Positions 1 through 13,568 of a stretch of 64,000 nucleotides of DNA are shown here, piece after piece. The stretch comes from Dichetophora obliterata. Its lineage: Eukaryota; Arthropoda; Insecta; Diptera; Sciomyzidae. Position 1 is the stretch's first letter. Each line of letters opens with the position of its first letter. Under the pieces are notes generated by a model. That model made no database searches. It was given only the letters and a program-made list of their open reading frames with translations, and was not told where the DNA came from. The DNA lies in NCBI GenBank assembly GCA_963920525.1, contig OY986438.1:183890888-183954887 (forward strand). Direction: 5' to 3'. The translations under genes were made by a program, and so were the position numbers.

Positions 1-3000
1 AGGGTTCTTGTTATACATCTGCATTACCTTATATTTTTCAATACCAAAGGGTGCTGAGGTGGTGTCACCCCCACTTACCGCATGCAGGATAAGAATATCC
101 TGTGGTTCTTGCATAAACGAATGAGCTGAATACAGTACAGTTTTTCTGTGATCCTTTCGACTCCTCTGGAAATAAACGTTATTTTTTGAAGAGCACTAGA
201 AAATCAATGTCTTCCCCTGATTATGACGACACTATCATACTTGTCAGCGGCTGAGACAGCAGTCTCTCATTAATCATTAATCGGCGTCTTCTACTGCCTG
301 CTTCTCTTGGATCCCACTGGCTTCCATTTCACTCTTCAGCATAGTAAGAAAAGACAAACTTTGTTGAGTAGTGAAGCAAAGAACGCCGATAACGTTCAGC
401 GGCTTTGGTGCTTTGGTAGGTTATCCCGACATTGCTCCCAAAGTGCCTTTGGACGTAATCCACGTAGTTGTGGCAGACTTTTTGAAATGTGGAACCAAAT
501 ATCGAATTAAATTTTTATTCAATTTCACTTCCACTCGGAAGTGGAATGCAGGACATTCCAGCGAAACATTAAAAAATTTCATCAACGAGACTCCTCAACA
601 TTTCGTAAATGAACACAAAAATTCAACGCTAAGAAATTTTGTCCTGTGCTATAATAACATGTTGACAATAACATGTTGGCTTCTTTTCAAAATAATTTAT
701 TAAAATTCATACCATAAAAGAGTTCATAGAAAATCAAGTTTTATTTTTAAAATATTTGAAAAAATTTAATTTCAATTTTAATTTCAGCTTAATAAAAATA
801 AAGATATTAAAAACATTTGTATTGAGAAAAAACATATATATGAACTATTTCATAAAACAAAAACATAACTGAAAAACTCTTTTAGAAATAACTTAAAGAT
901 GTATTATATGCATAGATGTGGTAAAATATAGATATTATTGAGATTCTATCCAGCTAAATAAAAATTAAGTTATTTAAAAGATTTCTACTGAGAAACTTGT
1001 TGTAAAAACTGAAAAAAGTTAGGCGCTGACAACCGCTGCCTTGCATTATATTTCGTATGAATTTTTTTTAAGTCCAGCTGCTCATGCAGAAACTTTCTTT
1101 AAGAAATCATCACGAAAAGTTCGTCAATGATGTCGCGAACTTCTGGGAAGTTAAATAAAAGCTTATAAAAAGCACTCTAACGATAAGCAAAACACAAGAA
1201 GCAACAGTTTTGCTTGGATTGTATTGGTGCTCGTTTTCGTACTGACGTTTGCGTATTTGTGATACAGCACGAAGGGGTTAAAGTTTTGTTCGGAAATTAT
1301 CTCGGAAGTCATTGGAAAGGATTACTTAACTATAAATACTTAAGTACCTTAAAGGTACAGTGGTTGCTTTAAGCTTACAGTTACGAGTATGAACAGGTAA
1401 TAGTTTATTCGAATTTAATTGTTATGTACAACAAAGCAAGAATACTATTTTTGATTTAGGTTTGCAGGATGTGATGGAAGGAAGTAAGCACTTTCTTTGG
1501 ATTGAGCTCACACACACATACACATACGGACTATCACATACTTTAGCAGCTTGTTTAAAATCACAACACGTATGAAAAATACAAGTATCTGCACGTTCTG
1601 GGAATAATCTACAGCCAGCAAGTTGACGTAAATGTGCTAGATTTATTATATGGCAAGTCATGAACACAAGACAAAGGATATGAGTGCACCTTTGATAGAC
1701 AGCACTGCAATGTATTAGCAGAGGACACGTTCTGAAGCCGGATGTTTTAGCTTTGCATAACTGTGACTGGCAGCAGCATGTCCAGAAATTTTTATAAATG
1801 TAAATAATACTCCACGTTTAAGGAATAAAAAAGCTTGACAAAGTTTAAAGCAAGATATATAATAAATATCAAGGATTTTTAAAGATTTAAAACTCTTTAC
1901 AATTTCCAATCAATACTGTGAAATTGGGTTATAAAATATTCAATTTTTATTCCTTTTTAACGTTCAATTTCGTTTGCATTTTTGCTCTCAGAGTCGGGCA
2001 CTTTATAAATATGACAATATTGTTGATATATCGATTACGTTCTCTTGGGAAAATCCTGAAAAATTAAGCAAAAAAACAAATACAATTCAAATACACTGCC
2101 TACAGCTTGTTTTCAATGTAGTAAAAGTCCATCTCTTTGGGACTCCAGTATTAACAGCATATCTGTGCGTGTTTTGTAAACTCCCAATTTTATCTACCAA
2201 AACATTCTAATCGAAAAATGTTATGAAATGAAAAATTTCATACAGTTTTCGTTGTCATATTTTCTGGATAATTTGGCAATTTAGCAGTTGCTATTGCTGC
2301 AAGTTAGACTTGTGTGTGTGTGTGTGTGTGTGTTTGTGTTTATATGTCTTTCTATGTTTGCTCTATTCATGGATACAAAGCATTTTTTCCCATCACAGCT
2401 TAGAATATCTAAATTTTTGTTTGTGTTTTTGTATCAATAGCTACAGATATTGTATTCAATCGAATTTTCCTTGTGGGAGTTATTTTTTTCACAGTGCAGA
2501 TAACAATCGAGATATCAAAATAAATTGATTTCAGCATAAAAACGAGATATTGCAAATAATCTGCTGAGTATGCAAACAATTTTGCCTCTAGAGGACATGA
2601 GCTTCTGTCACAGTCTTATGCGAAACAAATTAATGCCTTTGTTGTTTTGACAGGGTTTTTGAACAGAAGGCAATATTTTGATTTCTTTTGCATACAACTT
2701 TCATCGGGTTCAATGGTAAAGAAACGAATAAATATATATAAATTAATAACCCATGGAACGAAAACTATCTGTTTTTTCAATTAATACCAATTATATAAAT
2801 AATTTTCTTCGAACTCTTTGATTTGTTATTTTCAAGAAAGAAAATTTAATGGCCCATAATCATAGTCAAAATAAAAGTACACAGTAAAAAATTTGAGTGT
2901 AAATTTTATCTTTTTTATAACATTTGTGTGGTATAAACTTTTTTTATTCCAAATAACTTTTAAATTTTACACCACTCAATATTATAAAAAGAATAAAACA

Positions 3001-3029
3001 AATATTCTTTTGCGGGGGGTGGGGAGGCA
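1..3029. other. intronic or flanking DNA, no gene recognised
   Basis: AT-rich, with only short open frames of low-complexity composition. I looked here for the next Tmc exon (expected WCWDLE and NNQGMVW motifs on the minus strand) and found none, so the intron after exon 13 probably continues past the left edge. The only clear structure is a (TG)n microsatellite near 2310-2336. Confidence 0.5.
2310..2340. repeat. (TG)n microsatellite
   Basis: About a dozen uninterrupted TG dinucleotides decaying into TTTGTGTTT. Confidence 0.9.
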
Positions 3030-6000
3030 AAATATAAGTAGATGATCACTATAAAGAAAATTTTGTATAATCCAAAATGTTCGTTATTACTTTAGACACA
3101 CAACTGCATTCTTAGAGATATATATGGGGACGTTCAAACTATATAGAGAATTTTAACACAAAACTAAATTTTATTAATAGTCTGGTATGAAAAATAGATT
3201 TTTAGCCATTACTTTTGATTGGAAAGAGATATTGGGGTAATTTTTTCACATAAATTATTTTTGAGACTTGACTTTTTTGTAAAAAATATAAAAACAATAT
3301 TTTGGAAAAAATAAATTTCGCGAAAAAAATCAAGGTACCCTTGTTGTTTTGATGACAAAAACAGTAAAATAATTTTTGCGCTTAGCTGGAAGAATTTTTG
3401 CAAATAAATGCTATGTCATATGAAAGGTAGTTCGATTTGCTGTTTTTAATTGATTTCATTTTTACAACAACAACAATTTTTGAGTCATTTTTTGAGTAAA
3501 AAGTCAATATTTTGGACCTTTTTTGACATAATCATAAAACATATATACACTGACTTAACGGTACAGTTCAACCTATTTTTGTGAAGTGATTTTATTGAAC
3601 TTTTGAACAAAAAAAATTTGAATGAAATATATTAATGGGCAGCGGAGATATTTGCATCGAAAGACCAAACTTTGATTTTCATGTCGTTTTTTTCTCATTC
3701 TTAGGCAACGATGTTTTATGAAAAAGTCGTTATACTGAAAATTTCTCCAATTTTGAAGATATGTGAATGTTTTTGATGTCAAAATAACAAAAATTTTTTA
3801 AAATTAAATACAAAAAAATCTCCGATACTAAAAAGTTTTATAATAACAAAATTACCGTTAGTTGAAAAATTTCAGAGGGGGCGTGGCTAAAACTAAGTAT
3901 GTAACATTTTAAGTTGGGATGTACTTAATATGTATACCTAGTTTGAGCAAAATCCGTTGAGCCGTTTAGATTTGTATAAAGGTCAAACAAACAAACAAAC
4001 AAACAGAAAATGAGTTTTATTACTATAGATAGTCAATTGTATGAAAAAATAGATTTTTAGCCATTACTTTTGATTGGAAAGAGATATTGGGGTAATTTTT
4101 TCACATAAATTATTTTTGAGACTTGACTTTTTTGTAAAAAATATAAAAACAATATTTTGGAAAAAATAAATTTCGCGAAAAAAATCAAGGTACCCTTGTT
4201 GTTTTGATGACAAAAACAGTAAAATAATTTTTGCGCTTAGCTGGAAGAATTTTTGCAAATAAATGCTATGTCATATGAAAGGTAGTTCGATTTGCTGTTT
4301 TTAATTGATTTCATTTTTACAACAACAACAATTTTTGAGTCATTTTTTGAGTAAAAAGTCAATATTTTGGACCTTTTTTGACATAATCATAAAACATATA
4401 TACACTGACTTAACGGTACAGTTCAACCTATTTTTGTGAAGTGATTTTATTGAACTTTTGAACAAAAAAATTTGAATGAAATATATTAATGGGCAGCGGA
4501 GATATTTGCATCGAAAGACCAAACTTTGATTTTCATGTCGTTTTTTTCTCATTCTTAGGCAACGATGTTTTATGAAAAAGTCGTTATACTGAAAATTTCT
4601 CCAATTTTAAAGATATGTGAATGTTTTTGATGTCAAAATAACAAAAATTTTTTAAAATTAAATACAAAAAAATCTCCGATACTAAAAAGTTTTATAATAA
4701 CAAAATTACCGTTAGTTGAAAAATTTCAGAGGGGGCGTGGCTAAAACTAAGTATGTAACATTTTAAGTTGGGATGTACTTAATATGTATACCTAGTTTGA
4801 GCAAAATCCGTTGAGCCGTTTAGATTTGTATAAAGGTCAAACAAACAAACAAACAAACAGAAAATGAGTTTTATTACTATAGATAGTCAATTGTATGAAA
4901 AAATAGATTTTTAGCCATTACTTTTGATTGGAAAGAGATATTGGGGTAATTTTTTCACATAAATTATTTTTGAGACTTGACTTTTTTGTAAAAAATATAA
5001 AAACAATATTTTGGAAAAAATAAATTTCGCGAAAAAAATCAAAGGGGGTACCCTTGTTGTTTTGATGACAAAAACAGTAAAATAATTTTTGCGCTTAGCT
5101 GGAAGAATTTTTGCAAATAAATGCTATGTCATATGAAAGGTAGTTCGATTTGCTGTTTTTAATTGATTTCATTTTTACAACAACAACAATTTTTGAGTCA
5201 TTTTTTGAGTAAAAAGTCAATATTTTGGACCTTTTTTGACATAATCATTAAACATATATACACTGACTTAACGGTACAGTTCAACCTATTTTTGTGAAAA
5301 ATGAAAATGAGTTTTATTACTATAGATAGTCAATTGTATGAAAAAATAGATTTTTAGCCATTACTTTTGTAGATAAGTAATATAAGTAGATGATCACTAT
5401 AAAGAAAATTTTGTATAATCCAAAATGTTCGTAATTACTTTAGACACACAACTGCATTCTTAGAGATATATATGGGGACGTTCAAACTATATAGAGAATT
5501 TTAACACAAAACTAAATTTTATTAATAGTCTGGTATGAAAAATAGATTTTTAGCCATTACTTTTGATTGGAAAGAGATATTGGGGTAATTTTTTCACATA
5601 AATTATTTTTGAGACTTGACTTTTTTGTAAAAAATATAAAAACAATATTTTGGAAAAAATAAATTTTGCGAAAAAAATCAAAGGGGATACCCTTGTTGTT
5701 TTGATGACAAAAACAGTAAAATTATTTTTGCGCTTAGCTGGAAGAATTTTTGCAAATGAATGCTATGCCATATGAAAGGTAGCCAGATGTGCAATTTTTA
5801 ATTGATTTCATTTTTACAACAACAACAATTTTTGAGTCATTTTTTGAGTAAAAAGTCAATATTTTGGACCTTTTTTGACATAATCATAAAACATATATAC
5901 ACTGACTTAACGGTACAGTTCAACCTATTTTTGTGAAGTGATTTTATTGAACTTTTGAACAAAAAAAATTTGAATGAAATATATTAATGGACAGCGGAGA

Positions 6001-9000
6001 TATTTGCATCGAAAGACGAAACTTTGATTTTCATGTCGTTTTTTTCTCATTCTTAGGCAACGATGTTTTATGAAAAAGTCGTTGTACTAAAAATTTCTCC
6101 AATTTTGAAGATATGTGAATGTTTTTGATGTCAAAATAACAAAAATTTTTTAAAATTAAATACAAGTAGATACTAAAAAGTTTTATAATAACAAAATTAC
6201 CGTTAGTTGAAAAATTTCAGAGGGGGCGTGGCTAAAACTAAGTATGTAACATTTTAAGTTGGGATGTACTTAATATGTATACCTAGTTTGAGCAAAATCC
6301 GTTGAGCCGTTTAGATTTGTATAAAGGTCAAACAAACAAACAAACAAACAGAAAATGAGTTTTATTACTATAGATAGTCAATTGTATGAAAAAATAGATT
6401 TTTAGCCATTACTTTTGATTGGAAAGAGATATTGGGGTAATTTTTTCACATAAATTATTTTTGAGACTTGACTTTTTTGTAAAAAATATAAAAACAATAT
6501 TTTGGAAAAAATAAATTTCGCGAAAAAAATCAAAGGGGGTACCCTTGTTGTTTTGATGACAAAAACAGTAAAATAATTTTTGCGCTTAGCTGGAAGAATT
6601 TTTGCAAATAAATGCTATGTCATATGAAAGGTAGTTCGATTTGCTGTTTTTAATTGATTTCATTTTTACAACAACAACAATTTTTGAGTCATTTTTTGAG
6701 TAAAAAGTCAATATTTTGGACCTTTTTTGACATAATCATAAAACATATATACACTGACTTAACGGTACAGTTCAACCTATTTTTGTGAAAAATGAAAATG
6801 AGTTTTATTACTATAGATAGTCAATTGTATGAAAAAATAGATTTTTAGCCATTACTTTTGTAGATAAGTAATATAAGTAGATGATCACTATAAAGAAAAT
6901 TTTGTATAATCCAAAATGTTCGTAATTACTTTAGACACACAACTGCATTCTTAGAGATATATATGGGGACGTTCAAACTATATAGAGAATTTTAACACAA
7001 AACTAAATTTTATTAATAGTCTGGTATGAAAAATAGATTTTTAGCCATTACTTTTGATTGGAAAGAGATATTGGGGTAATTTTTTCACATAAATTATTTT
7101 TGAGACTTGACTTTTTTGTAAAAAATATAAAAACAATATTTTGGAAAAAATAAATTTCGCGAAAAAAATCAAGGTACCCTTGTTGTTTTGATGACAAAAA
7201 CAGTAAAATAATTTTTGCGCTTAGCTGGAAGAATTTTTGCAAATAAATGCTATGTCATATGAAAGGTAGTTCGATTTGCTGTTTTTAATTGATTTCATTT
7301 TTACAACAACAACAATTTTTGAGTCATTTTTTGAGTAAAAAGTCAATATTTTGGACCTTTTTTGACATAATCATAAAACATATATACACTGACTTAACGG
7401 TACAGTTCAACCTATTTTTGTGAAGTGATTTTATTGAACTTTTGAACAAAAAAAATTTGAATGAAATATATTAATGGGCAGCGGAGATATTTGCATCGAA
7501 AGACCAAACTTTGATTTTCATGTCGTTTTTTTCTCATTCTTAGGCAACGATGTTTTATGAAAAAGTCGTTATACTGAAAATTTCTCCAATTTTGAAGATA
7601 TGTGAATGTTTTTGATGTCAAAATAACAAAAATTTTTTAAAATTAAATACAAGTAGATACTAAAAAGTTTTATAATAACAAAATTACCGTTAGTTGAAAA
7701 ATTTCAGAGGGGGCGTGGCTAAAACTAAGTATGTAACATTTTAAGTTGAGATGTACTTAATATGTATACCTAGTTTGAGCAAAATCCGTTGAGCCGTTTA
7801 GATTTGTATAAAGGTCAAACAAACAAACAAACAAACAGAAAATGAGTTTTATTACTATAGATAGTCAATTGTATGAAAAAATAGATTTTTAGCCATTACT
7901 TTTGATTGGAAAGAGATATTGGGGTAATTTTTTCACATAAATTATTTTTGAGACTTGACTTTTTTGTAAAAAATATAAAAACAATATTTTGGAAAAAATA
8001 AATTTCGCGAAAAAAATCAAAGGGGGTATTGTTGTTTTGATGACAAAAACAGTAAAATAATTTTTGCGCTTAGCTGGAAGAATTTTTGCAAATAAATGCT
8101 ATGTCATATGAAAGGTAGTTCGATTTGCTGTTTTTAATTGATTTCATTTTTACAACAACAACAATTTTTGAGTCATTTTTTGAGTAAAAAGTCAATATTT
8201 TGGACCTTTTTTGACATAATCATAAAACATATATACACTGACTTAACGGTACAGTTCGACCTATTTTTGTGAAGTGATTTTATTGAACTTTTGAACAAAA
8301 AAAATTTGAATGAAATCTATTAATGGACAGCGGAGATATTTGCATCGAAAGACGAAACTTCGATTTTCATGTCGTTTTTTTCTCATTCTTAGGCAGCCCG
8401 CAGAGTAAGCGCCGAAGCAGGCAGGCAGGCAGACAGGCCCTGCGAAGAAACAAGATAGAAATATCTTTTTTCTCACTTGTTCACATAGTTTTCCTGTGCC
8501 TGTCTGCCTGCCTGTCTGCTTCGGCGCTTACTCTGTGGGAAACCTTAGGCAACGATGTTTTATGAAAAAGTCGTTGTACTAAAAATTTCTCCAATTTTGA
8601 AGATATGTGAATGTTTCTGATGTCAAAATAACAGAAATTTTTTAAAATTAAATACACAAAAATCTCCGACAGTAAAAAGTTTTATAATTACAAAATTACC
8701 GTTAGTTGAAAAATTCGCGAAAAAAAATCAAAGGGGATACCCTTGTTGTTTTGATGACAAAAACAGTAAAATTATTTTTGCGCTTAGCTGGAAGAATTTT
8801 TGCAAATGAATGCTATGCCATATGAAAGGTAGCCAGATGTGCAATTTTTAATTGATTTCATTTTTACAACAACAACAATTTTTGAGTCATTTTTTGAGTA
8901 AAAAGTCAATATTTTGGACCTTTTTTGACATAATCATAAAACATATATACACTGACTTAACGGTACAGTTCAACCTATTTTTGTGAAGTGATTTTATTGA

Positions 9001-9436
9001 ACTTTTGAACAAAAAAAATTTGAATGAAATATATTAATGGACAGCGGAGATATTTGCATCGAAAGACGAAACTTTGATTTTCATGTCGTTTTTTTCTCAT
9101 TCTTAGGCAACGATGTTTTATGAAAAAGTCGTTGTACTAAAAATTTCTCCAATTTTGAAGATATGTGAATGTTTCTGATTTCAAAATAACAGAAATTTTT
9201 TAAAATTAAATACACAAAAATCTCCGACACTAAAATGTTTTATAATTACAAAATTACCGTTAGTTGAAAAATTTATGAGGGGGCGTGGCAAAAACTAAGT
9301 ATGTAACATTTTAAGTTGGAATGAACTTAATATGTATACCTAGTTTGAGTAAAATCCGTTGAGCCGTTTAGATTTGTATAAAGGTCAAACAAACAAACAA
9401 ACAAACAAACAGAAAATGAGTTTTATTACTATAGAT
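3030..9436. repeat. tandem array of ~854-bp unit with higher-order structure
   Basis: Eight full or partial units lie head to tail. A unit starts at GTATGAAAAATAGATTTTTA and ends at TTATTACTATAGATAGTCAA. Approximate units are 3185-4038, 4039-4892, 4893-5374 (short), 5533-6383, 6384-6865 (short), 7023-7870, 7871-8714 and 8715-9436 (missing its start). A ~155-bp module (ATATAAGTAGATGATCACTA...) precedes units 1, 4 and 6. The blocks 4893-6383 and 6384-7870 are near-identical ~1.49-kb copies, so there is a higher-order repeat. Each unit ends with ATCCGTTGAGCCGTTTAG, a (CAAA)n run and TTTTATTACTATAGAT, which resembles the 3' tail of RTE-clade non-LTR elements (inference). The short open frames inside repeat with the unit and are not genes. 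Confidence 0.9.
8396..8543. mobile_element. 148-bp hairpin MITE (hAT-like) inside an array unit
   Basis: The insertion interrupts the unit sequence TTCTTAGGCAACG. Imperfect ~40-bp inverted ends (GCAGAGTAAGCGCCGAAGCA on the left, its near-complement on the right) surround a ~65-bp loop. The target CTTAGGCA is duplicated exactly at 8388-8395 and 8544-8551. An 8-bp duplication suggests the hAT superfamily. The arms contain GGCAGGCAGGCAGACAGG and are far GC-richer than their surroundings. No other array unit carries it. Confidence 0.85.
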
Positions 9437-9770
9437 TAATATTCAATTTCACATTAATATTAATATGAATATGAATATGAATTCTATTACGAACCGGAGT
9501 ATGAATTGAATATTTATATGAATTTGAATATGCATATGAATACTAATATGAATATCAATATGAATATGAATATCACTCATAATGTCCTACGAATATGAAT
9601 ATGAAAATTAATTTGAATATCATTATGAATATGAATGTGACTCATAATGTCATATGAATATGAATATGAAAATTAATATTAATATCATTATAAGTATGAA
9701 TATGAATAAGAATTTGAATATGAATATGCATATTAATATATATATGAATATATATATGAATATGAATTCA
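9437..9770. repeat. TATGAA-type hexamer array
   Basis: Degenerate (GAATAT)n with variants ATTAAT, AATTTG and an interspersed ACTCATAATGTC spacer. It follows directly on the last ~854-bp unit. The same satellite resumes beyond Tmc exon 13 at 12147. Confidence 0.9.
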
Positions 9771-9784
9771 ACTTTTACAAATTT

Positions 9785-10320
9785 CATACGTGCAAAATTT
9801 GAAGTTACTAGATTAATTCTTGTGAGATTGAAAGAGATTTTACCATTTTGGTGATCTCACTTTGTATCGGAGATAGCCGTGGTTTTCATTCGATTTTTCT
9901 AAATTTTATATTTAAATTACATATTAATTGCTAAAGCTTAAGTGCAAAATTTAAATCATTACATAATTTTTTGCGAAATTGAAAGAGATTTGACCGTTTT
10001 GGTAAACTTGCTTTATATTGGAGGTAGACCTGATTTTTATTTGACTTTCACAAATTTCATATTCAAAGTGCATCTTAAAGGTTTTAGCTTATGTGCTTTA
10101 TTATTTGTTATTTGATTATTTGGCTATTTGAAGTGATTAGATTAATTTTTGTGGAATTTAAAGAGATTTTACCGTTTTGGTTAAGTCACTTTGTATAAGA
10201 AGTAGACGTAATTTCCAAATGATTTTTACAAATTTCTTATTCAAAGTTTATACTAATTGTCATTTGATTAGTTTTTGTGCAATTTAAAGAGATTTTATCG
10301 TTTTGGGTAAGTAACACGTA
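9785..10320. repeat. diverged ~150-bp tandem repeat
   Basis: The core GAAAGAGATTTTACCATTTT recurs in diverged form near 9829, 9982, 10159 and 10286, each time followed by a CACTTTGTAT-like stretch and ACAAATTTCATATT. The spacing varies between about 130 and 180 bp. It lies just downstream of the exon 13 donor, within the intron. Confidence 0.65.
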
Positions 10321-10387
10321 ACGACTAAAACAATTTTTAACTTCTATCATCTTTATGTACAGTATGTTTCTATAATCAAAAACTCAC

Positions 10388-12071
10388 CCCATCGAAAACA
10401 ATAACCTTTGACAACTCCTGACCTAATGACGTCTCCCAGCACATGCTGGTCAAATTGCGCTGTATCATTTTCAGTGTTTGCTTCACCTCGGCCAAACGTT
10501 TTTGATGCAATTCCAAGGGTGTTAATAACGGTGTTGGTAGCTCTGTGTTGAACAGTGTTGTTGCATCCATTTCCGTGGTGCTTGTGAACATATCAGCAGG
10601 TTCACAAATCATGCGTGTACAATTCTCCATATTATCATCGTCCAATTCGTTGGCATCAATAAACATGGTCTCGCCGATGTCCGCTATATCATCATCACTG
10701 ATAAAATATGGCGTGCGTTCTTCTAAAGTGTCACTTCTGATAGTTGTTGCTGCTGCTGATGATGATGATGCTATTGTTGGAATTTTTGGAATTGCTTCTT
10801 TGGTCATCATTGTGGCTGTTGGTGGTTCATTAGTTGTTGTTGTGGTGGTAAAATAAGCTACGACATTGAGAAGATTCTTATTGCGTTGCCACCAGCTGGA
10901 TTGATTTTGTGGACTGTCAGAAGACGTAGGAGTTGATGTAGTTGTTGCGCCGGTAGTTTCATCGGTGGTAGTTGCCACTGTTGTTGTTGGTGGATTAGTG
11001 GCTAACAATGTTGTCATACTTGTTGACCTTGTGCCAGTTGTGCTTGTTTCGTTGTCATCCTCTTCATTTTCTGTGTTCTCTTTAATCACCTGACTATCCG
11101 ATTTCCGTCTGCTATACTTACTTTTTCTTGGTGGTTTTTTAACTGGTGCCATGCCATCTTCACTCAACTCATCTGCAGCTGCTCTTGAATGTCTCACCAG
11201 TTGTTGTAGCTTGTCTTTTGCAGTTTTATCTTGCTCGTCGTCGTCAGCATTTTCAGTTGCAATATCTTCAGAGGATTCCATGTCGATGGGCAATCCGACA
11301 AAGTAATCGTAGTAATCAAAAAAGCTATCGTTGCCGGGCGATGGTGTTGTCGTGGTAGAGGACTGCCAGGTAGTTGTTGAATCCATATCAGGGCTGCTTG
11401 TGTAGTCGTCGTTTTCAATGGTGTCGGACGTTTTAAAATCTTCAATGGTTGTTGATGATGATGTCGATGTTGTTAAGTCAGTTGTTGATGTTGTTGTTAC
11501 TGTTGTTGTATCAGCATAAGTTGTCAATATGTTGTACGCTGTTGTGGGCTTTGTTGTCGCTATTGTTGTTGTGGTTATTGTGCTTGGCTCGCCTGTCGTC
11601 CACATCGTTGTCACTGGTTCATTTGTAGTTGGTTCTATCGTTGTAGAGGGCAAAATTGTTGTCGTAAGATTTAGCAGCAGCAATGCAGTTGTTGTTGCTA
11701 GACTACGTTGACCAATACGTGTAGGTTTAGAGCATTTTATGGTGATATTGTAACATTTCATCCGACTGACGGTGCTGTAGATAGCAGATGCCGTTGTGCC
11801 AAGAAGAAATTCGGTGGTAGAAGTGTCGCTGATGGTGCTGCCGCTGCTGGTTGTACTTATTTCATCTGCTGCTGTTGAGTACACATCCTGGTAGACCAGC
11901 GTTGTCGTCGCAGTCTTAATACTCTCAATGATAGTCGTTAGTTGGGCGTATTCTAGAGTTGCCGTCTCGTTGTAAATCTTTAGCTTTTGCAAAGGTTTCT
12001 CTTTGCTGTTGATTTTGTAGATGAACGAGAACATGAGCGAATACAAGTTTAACATGTTGAGTATCATAATG
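10388..12071 (-). CDS. Tmc: Tmc exon 13: TM5, long Thr/Ser insert, CWET motif
   Basis: This 1684-nt exon starts after a CACCCACCAG acceptor, completes the Arg codon of exon 12, and runs 561 codons to a GATGGG|GTGAGT donor in phase 0. It opens with IMILNMLNLYSLMFSFIYKI, a transmembrane segment conserved in TMC proteins. It closes with MCWETSLGQELSKVIVFDG, the TMC signature. Between them lie about 500 residues that are rich in Thr and Ser (for example TTTVTTTSTTDLTTSTSSST), with acidic stretches (ENADDDEQDK) and a basic patch (KKPPRKSKYSRRKS). Vertebrate TMCs have a far shorter loop here. The composition would suit dense O-glycosylation if the loop is extracellular (inference). The frame is fully open despite the simple-sequence DNA on both sides. 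Confidence 0.92.
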
Positions 12072-12146
12072 CTGGTGGGTGAGAAAAAAAAACACAAAAG
12101 AAAATAAATACACTGGAGAAATCAGAATGCTTTAAAAATAATATAA

Positions 12147-13560
12147 CATCATGATTCATATTCATATGCATATTCAAATTCGAATTCATATTCATATTCA
12201 TATTCATATTCATATTCATATTCATATTCATATTCACATTCACAATCATATTCATATTCATATTCATATTCATATTCATAGTTATATTCATATTCATAAC
12301 GATATAAATATTAATGTTCATATTTATATTCATATTAATTTTCATATTCATATTCATATGACATTATGAGTCATATTCATATTCACAGTAAAATTAAAAT
12401 TCGTATTCGTATTCGTATTCATATTCATAATGATATTAATAATTATATTTATATTCATATTCATATTAATTTTCATATTCATATTCATATTCACATGACA
12501 TTATGAGTCATATTCATATTGATATTCATATTCATATTTAAATTAATATTCATATTCATATTCAAATTCTTTTTTATATTCATATTCATAATGATATTAA
12601 TATTAATTTTTATATTCATATTCATATTCATAGGACATTATGAGTGATATTCATATTCATATATATGTATATTCATATTAGTATTCATATTCATATGCAT
12701 ATTCAAATTCATACAAATATTCAATTTATATTTGTATTCATATTCACATATTCATATTAATATTAATGTGAAATTGTATATGAATATGAATATAAATATA
12801 CATACGAAAATTAATATTTATATCATTAACATTAATATTCATATTCATATTTCTAATGATATTAATATTAATTTTCGTATTTATATTTATATTCATATTC
12901 AATTTCACATTAGTATTAATATGAATATGTGAATATGAATACAAATATGAATACTAATACGAACACGAATATGAATTGAATATTTGTATGAATTTCATAT
13001 TCATATTCATATTTATAATGATATTACTATTAATTTTCAAATTTATATTCATATTCATAATATTAATAATATTCATAATATTCATAATATTAATATTAAT
13101 ATTAATTATTCATAATATTAATATTAATTATTCATAATATTAATATTTATATAAAAGTTCATATTCATATTTATAATGATATAAATATTAATTTTCAAAT
13201 CTATATTCATATTCATATTTATAATGATATTAATATTAATTTTCATATTTATTTTTATATTCATATTCATATTCAATTTCACATTAATATTAATATGAAT
13301 ATGAATATGAATGTGAATATGAATATGAATATGAATATGAATTCTATTACGAACACGAGTATGAATTGAATATTTATATGAATATGAACATTAATATGAA
13401 TATCAATATGTATATGTATATGAATATGAAAATTAATTTGAATATCATTATGAATATGAATGTGACTCATAATATCATATGAATATGAATATGAAAATTA
13501 ATATTAATATCATTATAAATATGAATAAGAATTTGAATATGAATATGAATATTAATATAT
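12147..13560. repeat. ATTCAT/ATGAAT hexamer satellite, right of exon 13
   Basis: Long runs of (TTCATA)n from 12147 to about 12760, mixed polarity to about 13300, then (GAATAT)n to 13560. Spacers of the form CATATGACATTATGAGTCAT recur. The polarity switches make large hairpins possible. The IHIHIH- and MNMNMN-type open frames here are hexamer translations and are not coding. Confidence 0.95.
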
Positions 13561-13568
13561 ATACGAAT

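Noticed and set aside
371..703. 110-codon plus-strand frame near the left edge
   Set aside because: No recognisable domain and A/T-driven composition in its second half. No splice or homology support.
3209..3403. Identical 64-codon minus-strand frames at 3209, 4064 and 7048, and 69-codon frames at 3573 and 7412
   Set aside because: They recur only because the ~854-bp unit is tandemly repeated. They are Phe/Lys-rich, with no conserved motif, and are broken in other units.
10545..11711. Plus-strand Val/Ala-rich frames opposite Tmc exon 13
   Set aside because: Antisense shadows of the Thr-rich coding sequence (ACA/ACC codons read as TGT/GGT).
12151..12369. Open frames reading IHIHIH and MNMNMN on both strands (also at 9654, 12732, 13279, 15778, 16109)
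   Set aside because: They are direct translations of the ATTCAT/ATGAAT hexamer satellite. All frames stay open because the repeat lacks stops.
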